A stretch of 64,000 nucleotides of DNA from Sacculina carcini (Eukaryota > Arthropoda > Thecostraca > Sacculinidae), in contig OU696597.1 in assembly GCA_916048095.2 (NCBI GenBank), positions 4,135,247 through 4,199,246 of the forward strand, in the 5' to 3' direction. The notes beneath the pieces were generated by a model that did no database searches, was not told where the DNA came from, and was given only the letters and a program-made list of their open reading frames with translations. This document shows, one piece after another, positions 44,790-55,399 of the stretch; within the stretch, counting starts at the first letter, position 1, and each line of letters begins with the position of its first letter. Made by a program: the position numbers and the translations under genes.

Positions 44790-46150
44790 AAGGGCAATAA
44801 ATTAATTAATAAATAAATGTATCACTTAAAGTGTACATGGAGCCCGTTTTTGTGTCCGTCTGTACTAGAGGAGAAAGAGCAAACTTGAATAAGCAAGAGG
44901 AATAGGAAACAATAAGTTTCCAGTAAATATGCTGGGATATTTGGAACAGATCGAGTGTTGACATGGCAGGTATAACTTGTGTAGTGTGAAGTTATTGTAC
45001 AAAATATAGTTTGAACAAGTAAAGTGACCGATATGGAGACAACTCGAGAATAACTCATTTCCGGTAATATACACCACTGTGATTACACACACATGAGAAA
45101 TAATGATATGAGTCAGGATATGGAAATTAAATAACAGCCAGGATGACTCACTGACTGACTAACTGATAGACAGACTGACAGATCGACATATCTATTATTG
45201 CATATAGACATATTGAGGGACGTATACATATGTATATATTCTGGGATATGTCATTATGCATGTGTGTATGCTTGTGTTATTGTATATTGTGTTATCATTG
45301 CAATGCATTTTGTTTCTATCACAGGCAGATATTTGTGCCAATGTTGATATGTTTGCTTATTGACTTGACTTTCAAGAGTTCATGTCTGTAATTGTCCACA
45401 CACAATTTATTGAAAATGTTATGTCCATTAAGAAGCTACGGCTTGATGACTCGTGCCACAGGTCTGTGTTTTTTCAACTGTCCTATCTTTATCTCTTGCA
45501 TGTTGTTGTGGCAAATCAATAAACTAAGCTCAACACTGACACACACACACGTATCAGTCTGGAGTAGGAGGAGTATTTACGTGTGAACGACATTCACAGG
45601 AGATGCAGTGACGCAGTTATCAGGAGACCCAGAACAACCGGAGAGAGCATTGTCGCAGGCTCGAGCAACACCCACAATCTCGTCCGATATACGCTATCAA
45701 ATACCAACAAACACCAACAAATAAAAATAACAAACAATAACAAAAACAACAATAACAAACGACAGCAATAAAACAACTAGAGACTAGTGAGCCATGTAAC
45801 AATCAGAAACTGGATCATGTACGGCTGTGAGGAAACGAAATAGTAAACGGTACAATTGTGTGATAAATTGTACACCCGGGCCAATTTCAACTGAACATCG
45901 AGTATTTGTATTTTAATAATTATAGCTCTATAGTCCTGAAGTAGGTGTAGACGTTTAGCGGCCCTTGAATAAAATATGCAGTATAATTTAGGATTGAAAT
46001 ATGGTCTTAACGGCGGCGATGCATTATAATAATTAGCGTGTCTAAATATATCATATTTTAGTGGCAAGGTAATTATTTTCACCGAGCACTCGGCGACCCG
46101 ACTTTGTGTCGCCAGCCTGGACTTAGCAACGATTAGATGTGTGTTCACAC
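44790..46150. other. No gene recognised
   Basis: AT-rich DNA with short repeats (AACAACAATAAC near 45720-45770). Long minus-strand frames here have no motif and resemble intron sequence of the KRAB-like gene. Confidence 0.4.
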
Positions 46151-46161
46151 AACACACTAAC

Positions 46162-46505
46162 CGGCTTGTCCAGCAAACTGAGCGCCAACTGTGAATTACT
46201 GCCGGTACCGATTGTGCACGACTGTTGTGTGCTTGTCGTACATCCGCCTGCTGTCGTATTAGCACGACGCTGACTGCAACGTCGACCACGTCTGGCAACA
46301 CTGCGTGTCTGTTTGCCAACTGAGAGACATTGTTGCGGCGTCCACTCTTTGTCGTCGGCATCGCTCGAGTCCGAGTTTGTGTTGTAGCGACCACAAGCAA
46401 CAAGCCGGCCACGTCGCTTCTTCACTCGGCGCTCTTGTTTGTCTTGTTGTTTGTGTGTAACTGCGGCCATATGAGACGGCATCCACGACTTCACCGACGA
46501 TACGC
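46162..46505 (-). CDS. Second exon of KRAB-like gene (EWTP motif)
   Basis: The acceptor GTGCACTGTCAG precedes 46505. The first two bases (GC) complete the split glycine codon left by exon 1, so the frame is kept. It reads VSSVKSWMPSHMAAV, a basic KQERRVKKRRGR stretch, then NTNSDSSDADDKEWTPQQ. Vertebrate PRDM9 has, right after its KRAB box, a P-x-F-M stretch and then an acidic D-S-D-E-E-W-T-P-R-Q motif; the order and spacing here are alike. Possible donors are GTTAGT after 46162 (phase 0) and a weaker GTACCG after 46209 (phase 1, which would fit the zinc-finger exon). Confidence 0.65.
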
Positions 46506-46525
46506 CTGACAGTGCACACAACCAA

Positions 46526-46563
<38 letters not shown>

Positions 46564-46598
46564 GCTTATAATTGACAACGTAGTGGACTCTCGCTAGT

Positions 46599-46950
46599 GG
46601 ACTCCGTGGTGTAGTGGTAGTGCACCCGCCTCACAAGCGCGAGGTTCGTGGTTCGTAACCCGGAGAAGCAGAATTTCATTGGGATAATTCTATAATCCCA
46701 CAGCCCTGTCCACCCAGCAGTAAATGATGGTAGCAGATATCAGTCATGTGTTGTGTCATGCATTCTGGGGAGGTGGACCTCTCTAATACGTCTTCCGTTC
46801 TTGTGGTGACATAGCGTGGAGAGGGTCGGTTCTGCGGTGACAGCGAGCTGCACGGGACACACCTGTGTGTGTATTCATAAGCTTCGACTTCTTCCCGTGT
46901 AGCAGCTGTCACTTTGGCCTTTAACCTTTAACGTATAAGTGGGCATGTGA
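46599..46950 (+). mobile_element. tRNA-Val-derived SINE
   Basis: The head at 46600-46674 has an A box TGGTGTAGTGG (46607-46617) and a B box GGTTCGTAACC (46650-46660). Its CTCACAA anticodon loop (CAC) is like tRNA-Val. A body with CCACCCAGCAGTAAATG follows, then a tail with TTCCCGTGTAGCAGCTGTCA. The tail recurs in inverse at 53128-53172. It lies in the first intron of the KRAB-like gene. Confidence 0.8.
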
Positions 46951-46952
46951 AA

Positions 46953-46955
<3 letters not shown>

Positions 46956-46991
<36 letters not shown>

Positions 46992-47005
46992 GTGTGTGTG
47001 TATGA
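46956..47005. repeat. GT microsatellite
   Basis: GT run directly after the SINE tail, as often seen at SINE 3' ends. Confidence 0.9.
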
Positions 47006-47319
47006 TTGTACTAACATATAAAGCTAGGTTTCACTGACACCTCATGTTAAGTCGATTTCACAACATTCAATCACACAGAATCACACATTATGTGACGTAA
47101 AGAACGAATAAACTGGATGGTTGAAAGTTTGCGCTTGCCTCATGTTTCACCAAGTGCTCGAATCTTCCTTCCTAACACCCACGGCCACTAGTTAGTTATT
47201 AGCTTAAACGTTGCTCACTTGTGACACTGGCAAAAATATATACAACATTATTGCAGTTAAATATATAGATTATGTGTGCGTTTAAAAAGCGCGAGAGATA
47301 CGATGAGAAAACGACTCAC

Positions 47320-47494
47320 CCATTTGTTTGAGTCTGTTGAAGTTGTTAAACTGACTGTAGAACATTTTTTTCTCTAAACTGCTGAGTGTCGTCCATACTT
47401 GCGGCTTGAAGAACGGCTCGATTTGAGCAAAATTAGTGTCAGATGCGGCGGCTGCGGTATCACCGCTACTAGTACTGGTACCAGCGTCCATCAC
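47320..47494 (-). CDS. First coding exon: KRAB-like domain
   Basis: The ATG is at 47494. After a Ser/Thr/Ala-rich lead, residues 22-59 read FAQIEPFFKPQVWTTLSSLE, then KKMFYSQFNNFNRLKQMG. This fits the KRAB A-box pattern of PRDM9/SSX type (F-x-x-I-x-x-F-F ... W-x-x-L ... E-K ... N-x-x-x-L-x-x-x-G). The exon ends at a strong donor (ATGG|GTGAGTCG at 47320/47319) in phase 1, matching exon 2. In vertebrates KRAB boxes recruit co-repressors; in invertebrate Meisetz-type proteins the role is unclear. Upstream is CA-rich DNA. Start choice: the first ATG after upstream stops, and a second Met follows immediately. Confidence 0.68.
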
Positions 47495-47519
47495 TAACTA
47501 CCCTTCTCTAACGTCCAGT

Positions 47520-47930
47520 ATCAACAATCAACAGCACACACACACACACACAAACACACACACTAACACATACACCAACACACACTAACACACACACACA
47601 CACACACACTAACACAAATACACCAACACATACACACACACTAACACATACACACACACTAGCGCACATACATACACACTAGCACACACACACATACACA
47701 CTAACACACGCATACACACACGCTCTCGCACACACACATACACACTAACACACGTTTACGCACAAACAAAACACGAACGCACACACACACACAAAGGCTA
47801 ATACACGCACACACACACACATACACAAACGCAAACACTATTTTTACACTATAAAGCACACAGTGATGCTCGCGTATACTTCAACACCAGAGGCACTGCA
47901 AAACACTCGAACACACACACACACATTACA
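47520..47930. repeat. CACACA/CTAACA microsatellite cluster
   Basis: Long interrupted CA runs with ACACTAACAC variants, just upstream of the KRAB-like exon, so they may lie in its promoter or 5' untranslated region. Confidence 0.9.
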
Positions 47931-47967
47931 TTTCATTAGGTATTTATAGAGCGTCCTACACCTAGAT

Positions 47968-48255
47968 CAGTGGTTCCAAACATGTGTTACGTCTACCACT
48001 AGTGGCATTTGGGGATCTTCCAGGTGGTGCACGAACACTTTCATTGTGATGAACAATATCACCAGGGCGTGATTTCTGATGTGTTGTCAGCAAAGTAATG
48101 TTCTCATTGACCAGCTGGTGCAGAAGAAACAGATACAGTTATTTGCATTGAGTTGTGTTTTCAGTTTATTTGTGTTCCGTTTGTACCAGGTGGTACGCGG
48201 CAACTGTATGGGACCTCCAAGTGGTACTCGATCACAAAAACATTGGGAACCACTG
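47968..48255. mobile_element. hAT MITE with decayed ends, 288 bp
   Basis: Starts CAGTGGTTCCAAACATG and ends CATTGGGAACCACTG. Matching TACCACT/AGTGGTA stretches lie inside both ends. No 8-bp duplication is visible, so it is old or the LINE that follows has changed its right edge. Confidence 0.75.
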
Positions 48256-48417
48256 ATTCAGAAGGTGTTGTTCGTTGATGTAGGTGTATATGTGTCAGTG
48301 TCAGTATATATGTGTCAGTCTGTGTTTTGTGCTCGGCGTGTAAGGACGTGTTACGTGGTGCTCGTAGTGTGTCATTAAGTTTCGCTAAACTCCAGTAGAC
48401 AGTGAGCCGGTGCGGCA

Positions 48418-49224
48418 ATGGCGTATGCAGCAGAAATGATGGAGGCCATGAAAGAGTGTTTATCAAATGATGAGCTACTCAATATGATTAGGCAGAAGAT
48501 TGTCGAGCCTGCTGTGAAAGCTGCAGTCGCAGAGGCAGTGCAGGCAAAAGAGCATGAGATTACGATCCTGAAAGAAGATCTGAACTCTGCACTGGACAGA
48601 ATCGACAGTATTGAACAGCAGTCCAGGCGAAAAAATCTTTGCATCTCAGGCCTGATGGAAGAGAAATCTGAAGATGCCAACAAGCTCCTGCAAGATGTTG
48701 CCAAGAGAATGAAGGTGGACATATGCGCTGATGACGTGGAATCGGTACACCGAATTGGCAAACCTGTCACAGGCAAATCCAGACCACTCCTGATCTGCTT
48801 CGAAAAACTCAGAAAGCGAAATGAGTTTTACAGGGCCCGGACATTTTTGAAGGCGGCTGCGGACGCCGCTGGAAATCGCTATGGGCCCATATTTGTTAAC
48901 GATCATTTGACGAGAAAAAACAGCAAGCTGATGTATGACTTGAGGCAAATGAGAAGAGCTGGAAAAATTCACGCGGTATGGACTGACATGGGATTGGTGA
49001 AAATTCGAGTAACTGAATACGCCCGTGCTGTTACGGTATTATCAATGGATGATGTCCTTCGCCACACTGGACCAGCCGGAGCAATGACCGAAGAAACAGA
49101 TTCTATTCAGTTGTGTCAGGCAGAACGCACGGCTGAGTGGAAAAATGTCAGCCGCAATATTACAACCACGACAAACAAAGTGAACCGACCCAACACCAGA
49201 TTCAGTCAATCAAACAGGCGGTAG
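48418..49224 (+). CDS. LINE ORF1 protein
   Basis: 268 codons. An N-terminal coiled coil (about residues 35-65) leads into QQSRRKNLCISGLME, then VESVHRIGKP, RPLLICFEKLRKRNEFYRAR, and IFVNDHLTRKNSKLMYDLRQ with VWTDMG. This is the coiled-coil plus RRM-like/C-terminal arrangement of ORF1 proteins that bind element RNA. The tail is basic and Asn/Thr-rich. The frame is intact. ORF2 follows after a T-rich spacer of about 400 bp. Confidence 0.88.
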   Translation: MAYAAEMMEAMKECLSNDELLNMIRQKIVEPAVKAAVAEAVQAKEHEITILKEDLNSALDRIDSIEQQSRRKNLCISGLMEEKSEDANKLLQDVAKRMKVDICADDVESVHRIGKPVTGKSRPLLICFEKLRKRNEFYRARTFLKAAADAAGNRYGPIFVNDHLTRKNSKLMYDLRQMRRAGKIHAVWTDMGLVKIRVTEYARAVTVLSMDDVLRHTGPAGAMTEETDSIQLCQAERTAEWKNVSRNITTTTNKVNRPNTRFSQSNRR

Positions 49225-49626
49225 TTCAACTAGCTACAACCAATATACCTCACCTCACACAGGTCACACCTGCCACACAGTGAGTGTACACACTTGCCTT
49301 GACGTCGTATTGTCGTGCGTTTGTTTACGTCCTGTAATCTTAACCTAGTTGTATTGTTGTTTACGTATTGTATGCCAATTGTCTGTATATACTTGAAAAT
49401 GTGTTCTTTTTTTCGCTTCACTCACCTATTCGCCGCTGACCGGTGGAATGTTTGTGCACCCACATCGCAACTCTTGTTTTTGTTCTAACTATACGTGAAA
49501 TTTTCATTCTGTGTTTTTTATTTTTTTTCTATAGACTGATACTTTCTTTTTTTCATTGTAATTCATCCATCTATTTTTTTAATATTTATTCCTGGGCTTA
49601 TTGTTTGCTTTTTTGTGATCATTAGT

Positions 49627-52569
49627 ATGAATTATTTGGATGATGAGCTGGGGATAGAACTGGAGCCCGAAAGTAATTTTTTCACACAACATTTGGATCT
49701 CGGTGACAAAAAGATATATGAACAATGCACATACAATATTCCTTCCACCATTGTGAAAAACTCATTGGAGTTGGCCATATTGCAAGTCAATATAAGATCG
49801 CTGAAGCAAAACTTTGAAAAACTGAAATACTTACTCTCCAGTTCAATAATGTTTGATATTATCCTATTATCAGCGACTTGGATTGATGACTGTTCATCTA
49901 AATTTTTCCAGATTGATGACTATGATTTAGTGACCGCTTCGCCGGAAAAAGAAAGAACGAGGGGTAAAGGATCTGCTATTTATGTGAGCAAAAAATATAA
50001 TTACATGGTCAGTGACAAGTACTCAAGTGGCACAGAGATTGCATTTCAGGCAGTTACTATTGAGCTGTTTAACCCAAATAAAAGAAATATAGTTTTTATC
50101 TCCGTTTACAGGTCTCCCTCTTATCAGTCTTCCCTTTTTATGAATTTTTTAGACACATCACATTTTGACACATTGTTTAGTGATAAACTAGTAGTTATTG
50201 GCGGTGATTTTAACATTGATATCTTGGATAATTCGCAAACAGATTTTATTGATCTCATGGCTTCTAAAGGATTCTACCCAACAATCAATAAGCCGACTCG
50301 TATAACACAGACATGTTCCACTCTGATCGACAACATATTCATCAACAACGCGTCTCTAGTCTCTTCCAGTGGCATAATAACACATGATATCAGTGATCAC
50401 CTGCCAACTTTTTGCACTCTGACGTACAATACTGTTTCACCCACAACATTGCATCAAAATAGAAGATTATTCAATTTTAAACATGCTGACAAATTAATAC
50501 AACAAGTCAGAGTTGAGATGGACAAGTTCTATGAGATATCAGAAGCCGAAGAATGTGCCAACTTCCTACTACAAACATGTGTAACTCAAATCGACAAATT
50601 ATCAAATACTGAAAAGAATCTGAGGAAACAGCCTCAACAGCCGTGGATTGACAAAAAACTCTTAGCAGACATCAATCTAAAAAACAAATTACATCTCAAA
50701 TACGTCAAGAAAGTTAAAAAAGAAGACTTTCAAATATTTTAAAAAATTCGCAATAGATTAAAAAGCGAAATACAATTGGCAAAACAGAAATACTACCTTG
50801 AGCAACTGAAACGTCATCAATGCAATAAACGAATGATGTGGAACACATTACTAACCATAACTAACGTGAAAAAACGAAAGGAGATTTTACCGTCCTGTTT
50901 TATTCACAATGATGTTTTACATGAAACCCCAACAGACATTGCTGAAGAATTCAACATGTATTTTACTAACGTTAATCTTAATATAGCAAGAAATATGCCG
51001 CTTACCAACGTACACCATAGGATGTTTCTCGATCATTTAAAGACGTGTGAAAGCAACAAATTCGTGTTTCAAACTATTCCAAATCTTGTCGTACACTCCA
51101 TAATAACTCAACTGAAGAGTGGCAAGAGCGCACATGACGGTCTCACAGGTGAAATTCTAAAACTAATTGCCTCGTCATTCCTCACCGAAATTACACATAT
51201 GATTAACTTATGTATCACACAATCATGCTTTCCGAGTTCTTTCAAAATTGCGCGCGTTATTCCAATTTTCAAACAAGGTAACAAGCAAAACTTTATTAAC
51301 TACAGACCTATATCAATTTTAACGCCTATGTCTAAAGTACTAGAGAGAATTTTATATAATCAACTCATGGATTTTTTTACTACACATGATCTTCTATTTG
51401 ACTTTCAATTTGGTTTTAGAAAACAACGATCTACATACATGCCAATCGGTCTTTTAACTCAACTAATTAACAAAGCACGTGGTTCTAACTCAATCGCGCT
51501 TACAATTTTCCTTGACATAAAAAAAGCTTTTGATTGTGTAGATCACGCTATCCTGCTGGACAAACTCCGCTTCTACAACTTGGCCGAGTCAACAATAAAG
51601 CTTCTCAAGGCATTCCTGTCAAATCGCCTGCAATTTCTTGATTTTAATGGTTGTTGTTCAAGTACAAAAGAAGTCAAAATGGGAGTACCTCAGGGTTCAA
51701 TTTTGGGACCATTACTGTTATTAATCTATGTTAATGACCTTTTTAAATGTAGCACTTCATCGCAATTTTTAATGTTTGCTGACGACACTGCTGTTTTTAT
51801 CTCAGCCTCTACACAAGATGAATTGACGAGTAAAGCCAACAATCTTTTAAGTAACATATCAGATTGGTTCAAAGCAAATAGACTACGGTTAAACACTTCT
51901 AAGACGAAATATCAAATATATAATTTCACCAAAAATGAGCTGAGTGATTTAAGCATATCAATTGACAATGCTCGAATTGATCACTCGCCAGTGGTGAAAT
52001 ATCTGGGGGTGATGTTGGATAATGACCTCAAATTCCGTGCTCATATCAAGTATACAACTTTAATAATCAACAGGCACATTGGAATTATTTCGAAGGCTCG
52101 TAAGTTTTTAACCTCTGAACACGCGCTTTTATTATACAATGCCTTAATTCAACCTTTCTTATCGTATTGTAATTTAAATTGGGCATTGGGGTATCCTACC
52201 CATTACAATCCCTTAATTGTTGCGCAAAAGAGAATCATGAGGATTATCGACATGGCTCCATATGGTTCACATACAAGCCCAATTTTTAAAAAATATAAGG
52301 TACAAAAATTTCGTGAACTCGTCAAATCAAACTGTATGTTTTTAATGCATAGTTTTTTAACCAATTCACTTCCCCCATGTATTTCTCACAATTTTATTTT
52401 GAAACTCAATACAAGAAACCTAAGAGAAAAACATCATTTTGAGGAGCTAAGAGTAAATAACAATTATGAAGAACATTGCATGTTTATCAAGGCACCCAAG
52501 TACTGGAATCAGAGAGTTGCCAAAAATATCCGTCTAATATCCGTCTCTCGTGAATGTTCCTCCTTCTAA
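49627..52569 (+). pseudogene. LINE ORF2 (endonuclease + RT) with one in-frame stop
   Basis: The endonuclease part (49627-50742) has ILQVNIRSLKQNF, the catalytic GGDFNID, TLIDNIFIN and SDHLPTF. A TAA at 50740-50742 interrupts the frame, which then runs open to 52569 without a shift. RT blocks are INYRPISILTPMSKVLE, FQFGFRKQRST, LDIKKAFDCVDH, MGVPQGSILGPLL, the catalytic FADDT, and KYLGVMLDND. Post-RT thumb motifs follow. No RNase H domain. The pattern is that of CR1/Jockey-group LINEs that prime on nicked target DNA. The single stop separates the nickase from RT; an error in sequence is possible. The start is ATG 49627, with few alternatives nearby. Confidence 0.9.
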
Positions 52570-53050
52570 ACGTAAACTCAAACAATTTACGAACAAGCTG
52601 ATTATGGACAATTACTGATTAGTGACTCAGTGATCTGGTTGATGGTGACAATGTTGACAATGTTGATGGTAATGATAGCTGATAGCACCAATGTTGATAG
52701 TTGATTGTGAAAATATCACGTGTACTTGGCTCGGTTCATTTCCTCGGCTCATCATCTCCTTATTTTTATTATTTTTTGTTATTAATTTTTATTAATTTGA
52801 TCTGTATTGATCTAATTTTGTTTTGGTTGACCAAAAATTGAAACGAAAACTTTTTCTTTTCTTTACTTCACAATTGTTCCTAGTTGCATGATTTAGAATT
52901 ATTATAAATTAATTCAGTGGTTGAGACAGGATTCTTCCTTACACCCTGAAAATATCATTTTTGCAACCGTTTTTTGTGTGATGTTCTTCTTGTTCTGGTT
53001 CGAGTGTGAAATGAACTTCTTTCTAAAAAAAAAAAATAAAAAAAAATAAA

Positions 53051-53864
53051 TGGCATATGAATTTGCGGAAAATGACTGAATCTGGAAAGAAGCGCACAAA
53101 TAAAGTTGAGTCTGCTTTTGAATAATTTCACGTAAAGGTTAAATGTCTCAAGTGACAGCTGCTACACGGGAAGAAGCCGAGACCAATAATAGCCATATAT
53201 ATAATAGGCCAATAATTTTATAATACAAAATAATAGTCATATTTTCCATGGTGGCCTTAACAGAAACAGCTATTTCGGAGCACAAAAATTCCGTCTGCCA
53301 AATTTAATTTAAAAGAACAAGCTTCCTTATAGTATGATTTATAGCAATTGTAATAAAATACAAATATATGAAATAACTTGGTAAAAAGGGACATTAACAC
53401 GTAAATGATGAGCAAGGCCGGTTTTGTTCAATATATAGAACAAACATGATATTTGAAAAATATTACCGCAGTATCGGTCAAGTTTAGGGTGGGTTTATTG
53501 GACCGAGCTACTAAAAACCTAGTATTTCAGGCATGAAAGGTGACATGGACTTAATGGTCGAGACTCACAGTAATAATATAAATAATGTATCAAAATACGT
53601 TTAAAACAGAAATATCACAACACGACGTTACAGCATACTCACATACGCATACACCCGTGCATCATATACAATACACACACACACACTAACACAATGAACT
53701 ACATTACAGCACTGATCACCCGCGTACTGACACATCTCACATTAACCTTGCATCATACTTTACCATGAAGACAAGCACAGTACAAATTCAACTCGTCGAC
53801 CAATCAGCGAGCTTGTAACAAACACGTGCGTTCCGTCCACTTAGCTAGTACAGGCGCGAGAGAG
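53051..53864. other. No gene; SINE tail scrap
   Basis: 53128-53172 is the inverse of the SINE tail at 46885-46935 (GCTACACGGGAAGAAGCCGA). The rest is AT-rich with a short CA run (53672-53690). Confidence 0.6.
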
Positions 53865-53929
53865 AGGAATGGAGCTCGGTCCCGTGTGGCAGGAAAGAGT
53901 TTGTGAGCCGTCATCGCAGATGTTTAGTG
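53865..53929. repeat. Dispersed repeat, left part
   Basis: Matches about 9095-9165 of the array unit (GTGAGCCGTCATCGCAGA). It is interrupted here by a hAT MITE and resumes at 54181. Confidence 0.75.
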
Positions 53930-54172
53930 CAGTGGCTCTTAACCTGTGGAAAATTCCCCACTAGTTGGGAATAAATGAATTGCCAAGTGGGAAACTAAAG
54001 GTCGGACAGTTTTATCAATTCAAATTCGTTTATTTTTGTTTCTAATAACCTCTTGATATTTTATTTGATGTAACAACTAAATTTATTGAATTTATCAGCA
54101 CTGTGCTGTGGAAAATGAAGAGATGGCTCATTAAGAAGTGGAGAATCAGAGAAAAAAGGTTAAGAAGCACTG
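53930..54172. mobile_element. hAT MITE, 243 bp
   Basis: Ends CAGTGGCTCTTAACCT and AGGTTAAGAAGCACTG. Target duplication GTTTAGTG / GATTAGTG, 7 of 8 identical, at 53922-53929 and 54173-54180. The array unit at 9155-9175 shows the empty site. Confidence 0.9.
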
Positions 54173-54650
54173 GATTAGTGCAACACTTCAATTTCGCTGC
54201 ACGTTGCTTAGAATTGAGTGTGTAACACCCGATGTGATGTATATGCGGTCTATATGTGATGATATGTGTATATGTGATGTATATGTACAATGAGTGTTGT
54301 ATTATGCTTTGCGCATTCAAATTGTCTGCTTTGGAGCGTCCCTGTGATGCACAATCCGTCGAACGCGTGGCTCGTTGTGTATCTTGCGCAACTTAACTGT
54401 ACCTTGTGCGAATATGACACCGTGTGTACGCTACATTGGTCGTGTTACACGACCCATGTGTGGCAATGATAGTGTGGCGAAGGAGTGTGTGTATGTGTGT
54501 ATGTGTGTCTGTGTGTGAGATGAGATATGTCTGAGTGGCGTGCATGTTTGAATTCATTCTGTGAGTCGTTCGCGTAGTGATCGCTGCAGTATTTTTTGAA
54601 CCTACGAACATATAAACCTACGAACACATAAACCTACGAACCTGAGGGGT
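54173..54650. repeat. Duplicated block, copy A
   Basis: Contains the end of the dispersed repeat, GATGTGATGTATATG runs, a GT run and the CCTACGAACATATAAA minisatellite (54598-54640). The same order recurs at 57490-57960. Confidence 0.88.
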
Positions 54651-55290
54651 GTGGCTGAGGGGAAATATTTTGTCGAAATAAAAATAATTAAACTTATAAT
54701 TTTCAATAGATGAATATTTTTATGAGTGTACCCTATTTCATTTATATTTTTCCATATTTTTTATGAATTGAATATGAATTTCATGTTATGAATTGCTCCG
54801 CACAACGGGCGGGTTTTAATGCAATATATATACATAAAGAAGAAATTATCTGTCTGTCTGTGTATGTATGCTTGAATATGAGGTGACATAATTGCGCTGG
54901 TTCATGGTTCGCTGGTTCAATGATCAGGGGCTTCAAACGCAAACGAAGAGATGGCTCATTTTTATGAAATAAAAATGTCCTGCGGGCAGCAATAAAACGT
55001 TCAATTTCACCGTGCAGAATGAATTCATATACAAAACTAATGGATTTGACTTAAAGAACCAGAACGGATGGTGTTCGAGTTCTGAATTATCCCGCACGTC
55101 GGCCGGGTTTAAATATGAGGCGGGCTCCGTGAAAATATTTTGTCAAAATAAAATTAAAATAATGAAATTTAGACTTTTTAATTGATTAAGGTTTTTATGA
55201 GTTTGCCTTATTTATTTTTAATTTGCAATATTTTTATGAATTGCTCCGCACAGCGGGCGGGTTTTAATGCTAGAATATATATATACACAA
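54651..55290. mobile_element. Helitron-like non-autonomous sequence, two 3' ends
   Basis: Two related stretches of about 160 bp end in ATGAATTGCTCCGCACA, then a CGGGCGGGTTTTAATGC end (54788-54822 and 55240-55273). A CG-rich hairpin followed by a short tail and, in the second, CTAG is typical of Helitron 3' termini. The segment between them starts near a CTGTCTGTCTG phrase, as do many Helitron 5' regions. No Rep/helicase coding. The assignment is tentative. Confidence 0.4.
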
Positions 55291-55399
55291 TTCCCCGTCG
55301 CATCTGCGTCTTGGTCCATCCTGAGTAGGTTGAATGAAATGATCATATCGGTCATAGCGAGCTTCTAATTCGCCAGGTTTTGAGCTGGGCTTTCTTCCT

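Larger units (their letters stand above)
48256..53050 (+). mobile_element. Nearly complete CR1/Jockey-group LINE
   Basis: 5' leader, ORF1 (48418), a 400-bp inter-ORF region, ORF2 with endonuclease and RT (49621-52569), a 3' untranslated region and an A-rich tail (53023-53050). I could not find a target duplication, so the left edge is approximate. The only visible defect in the coding part is one stop codon at 50740-50742. Confidence 0.85.

Noticed and set aside
45777..46412. Minus-strand frame of 211 codons overlapping the EWTP exon
   Set aside because: It is in a different frame from the splice-compatible exon and has no recognisable composition or motif.
46600..46674. Genuine tRNA-Val gene
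   Set aside because: The acceptor stem does not close well, and a SINE body plus GT tail follows directly, so it is a SINE head.
47968..48263. 8-bp target duplication for the MITE at 47968-48255
   Set aside because: The flanks ACCTAGAT and ATTCAGAA do not match, so only the inverted repeats support it.
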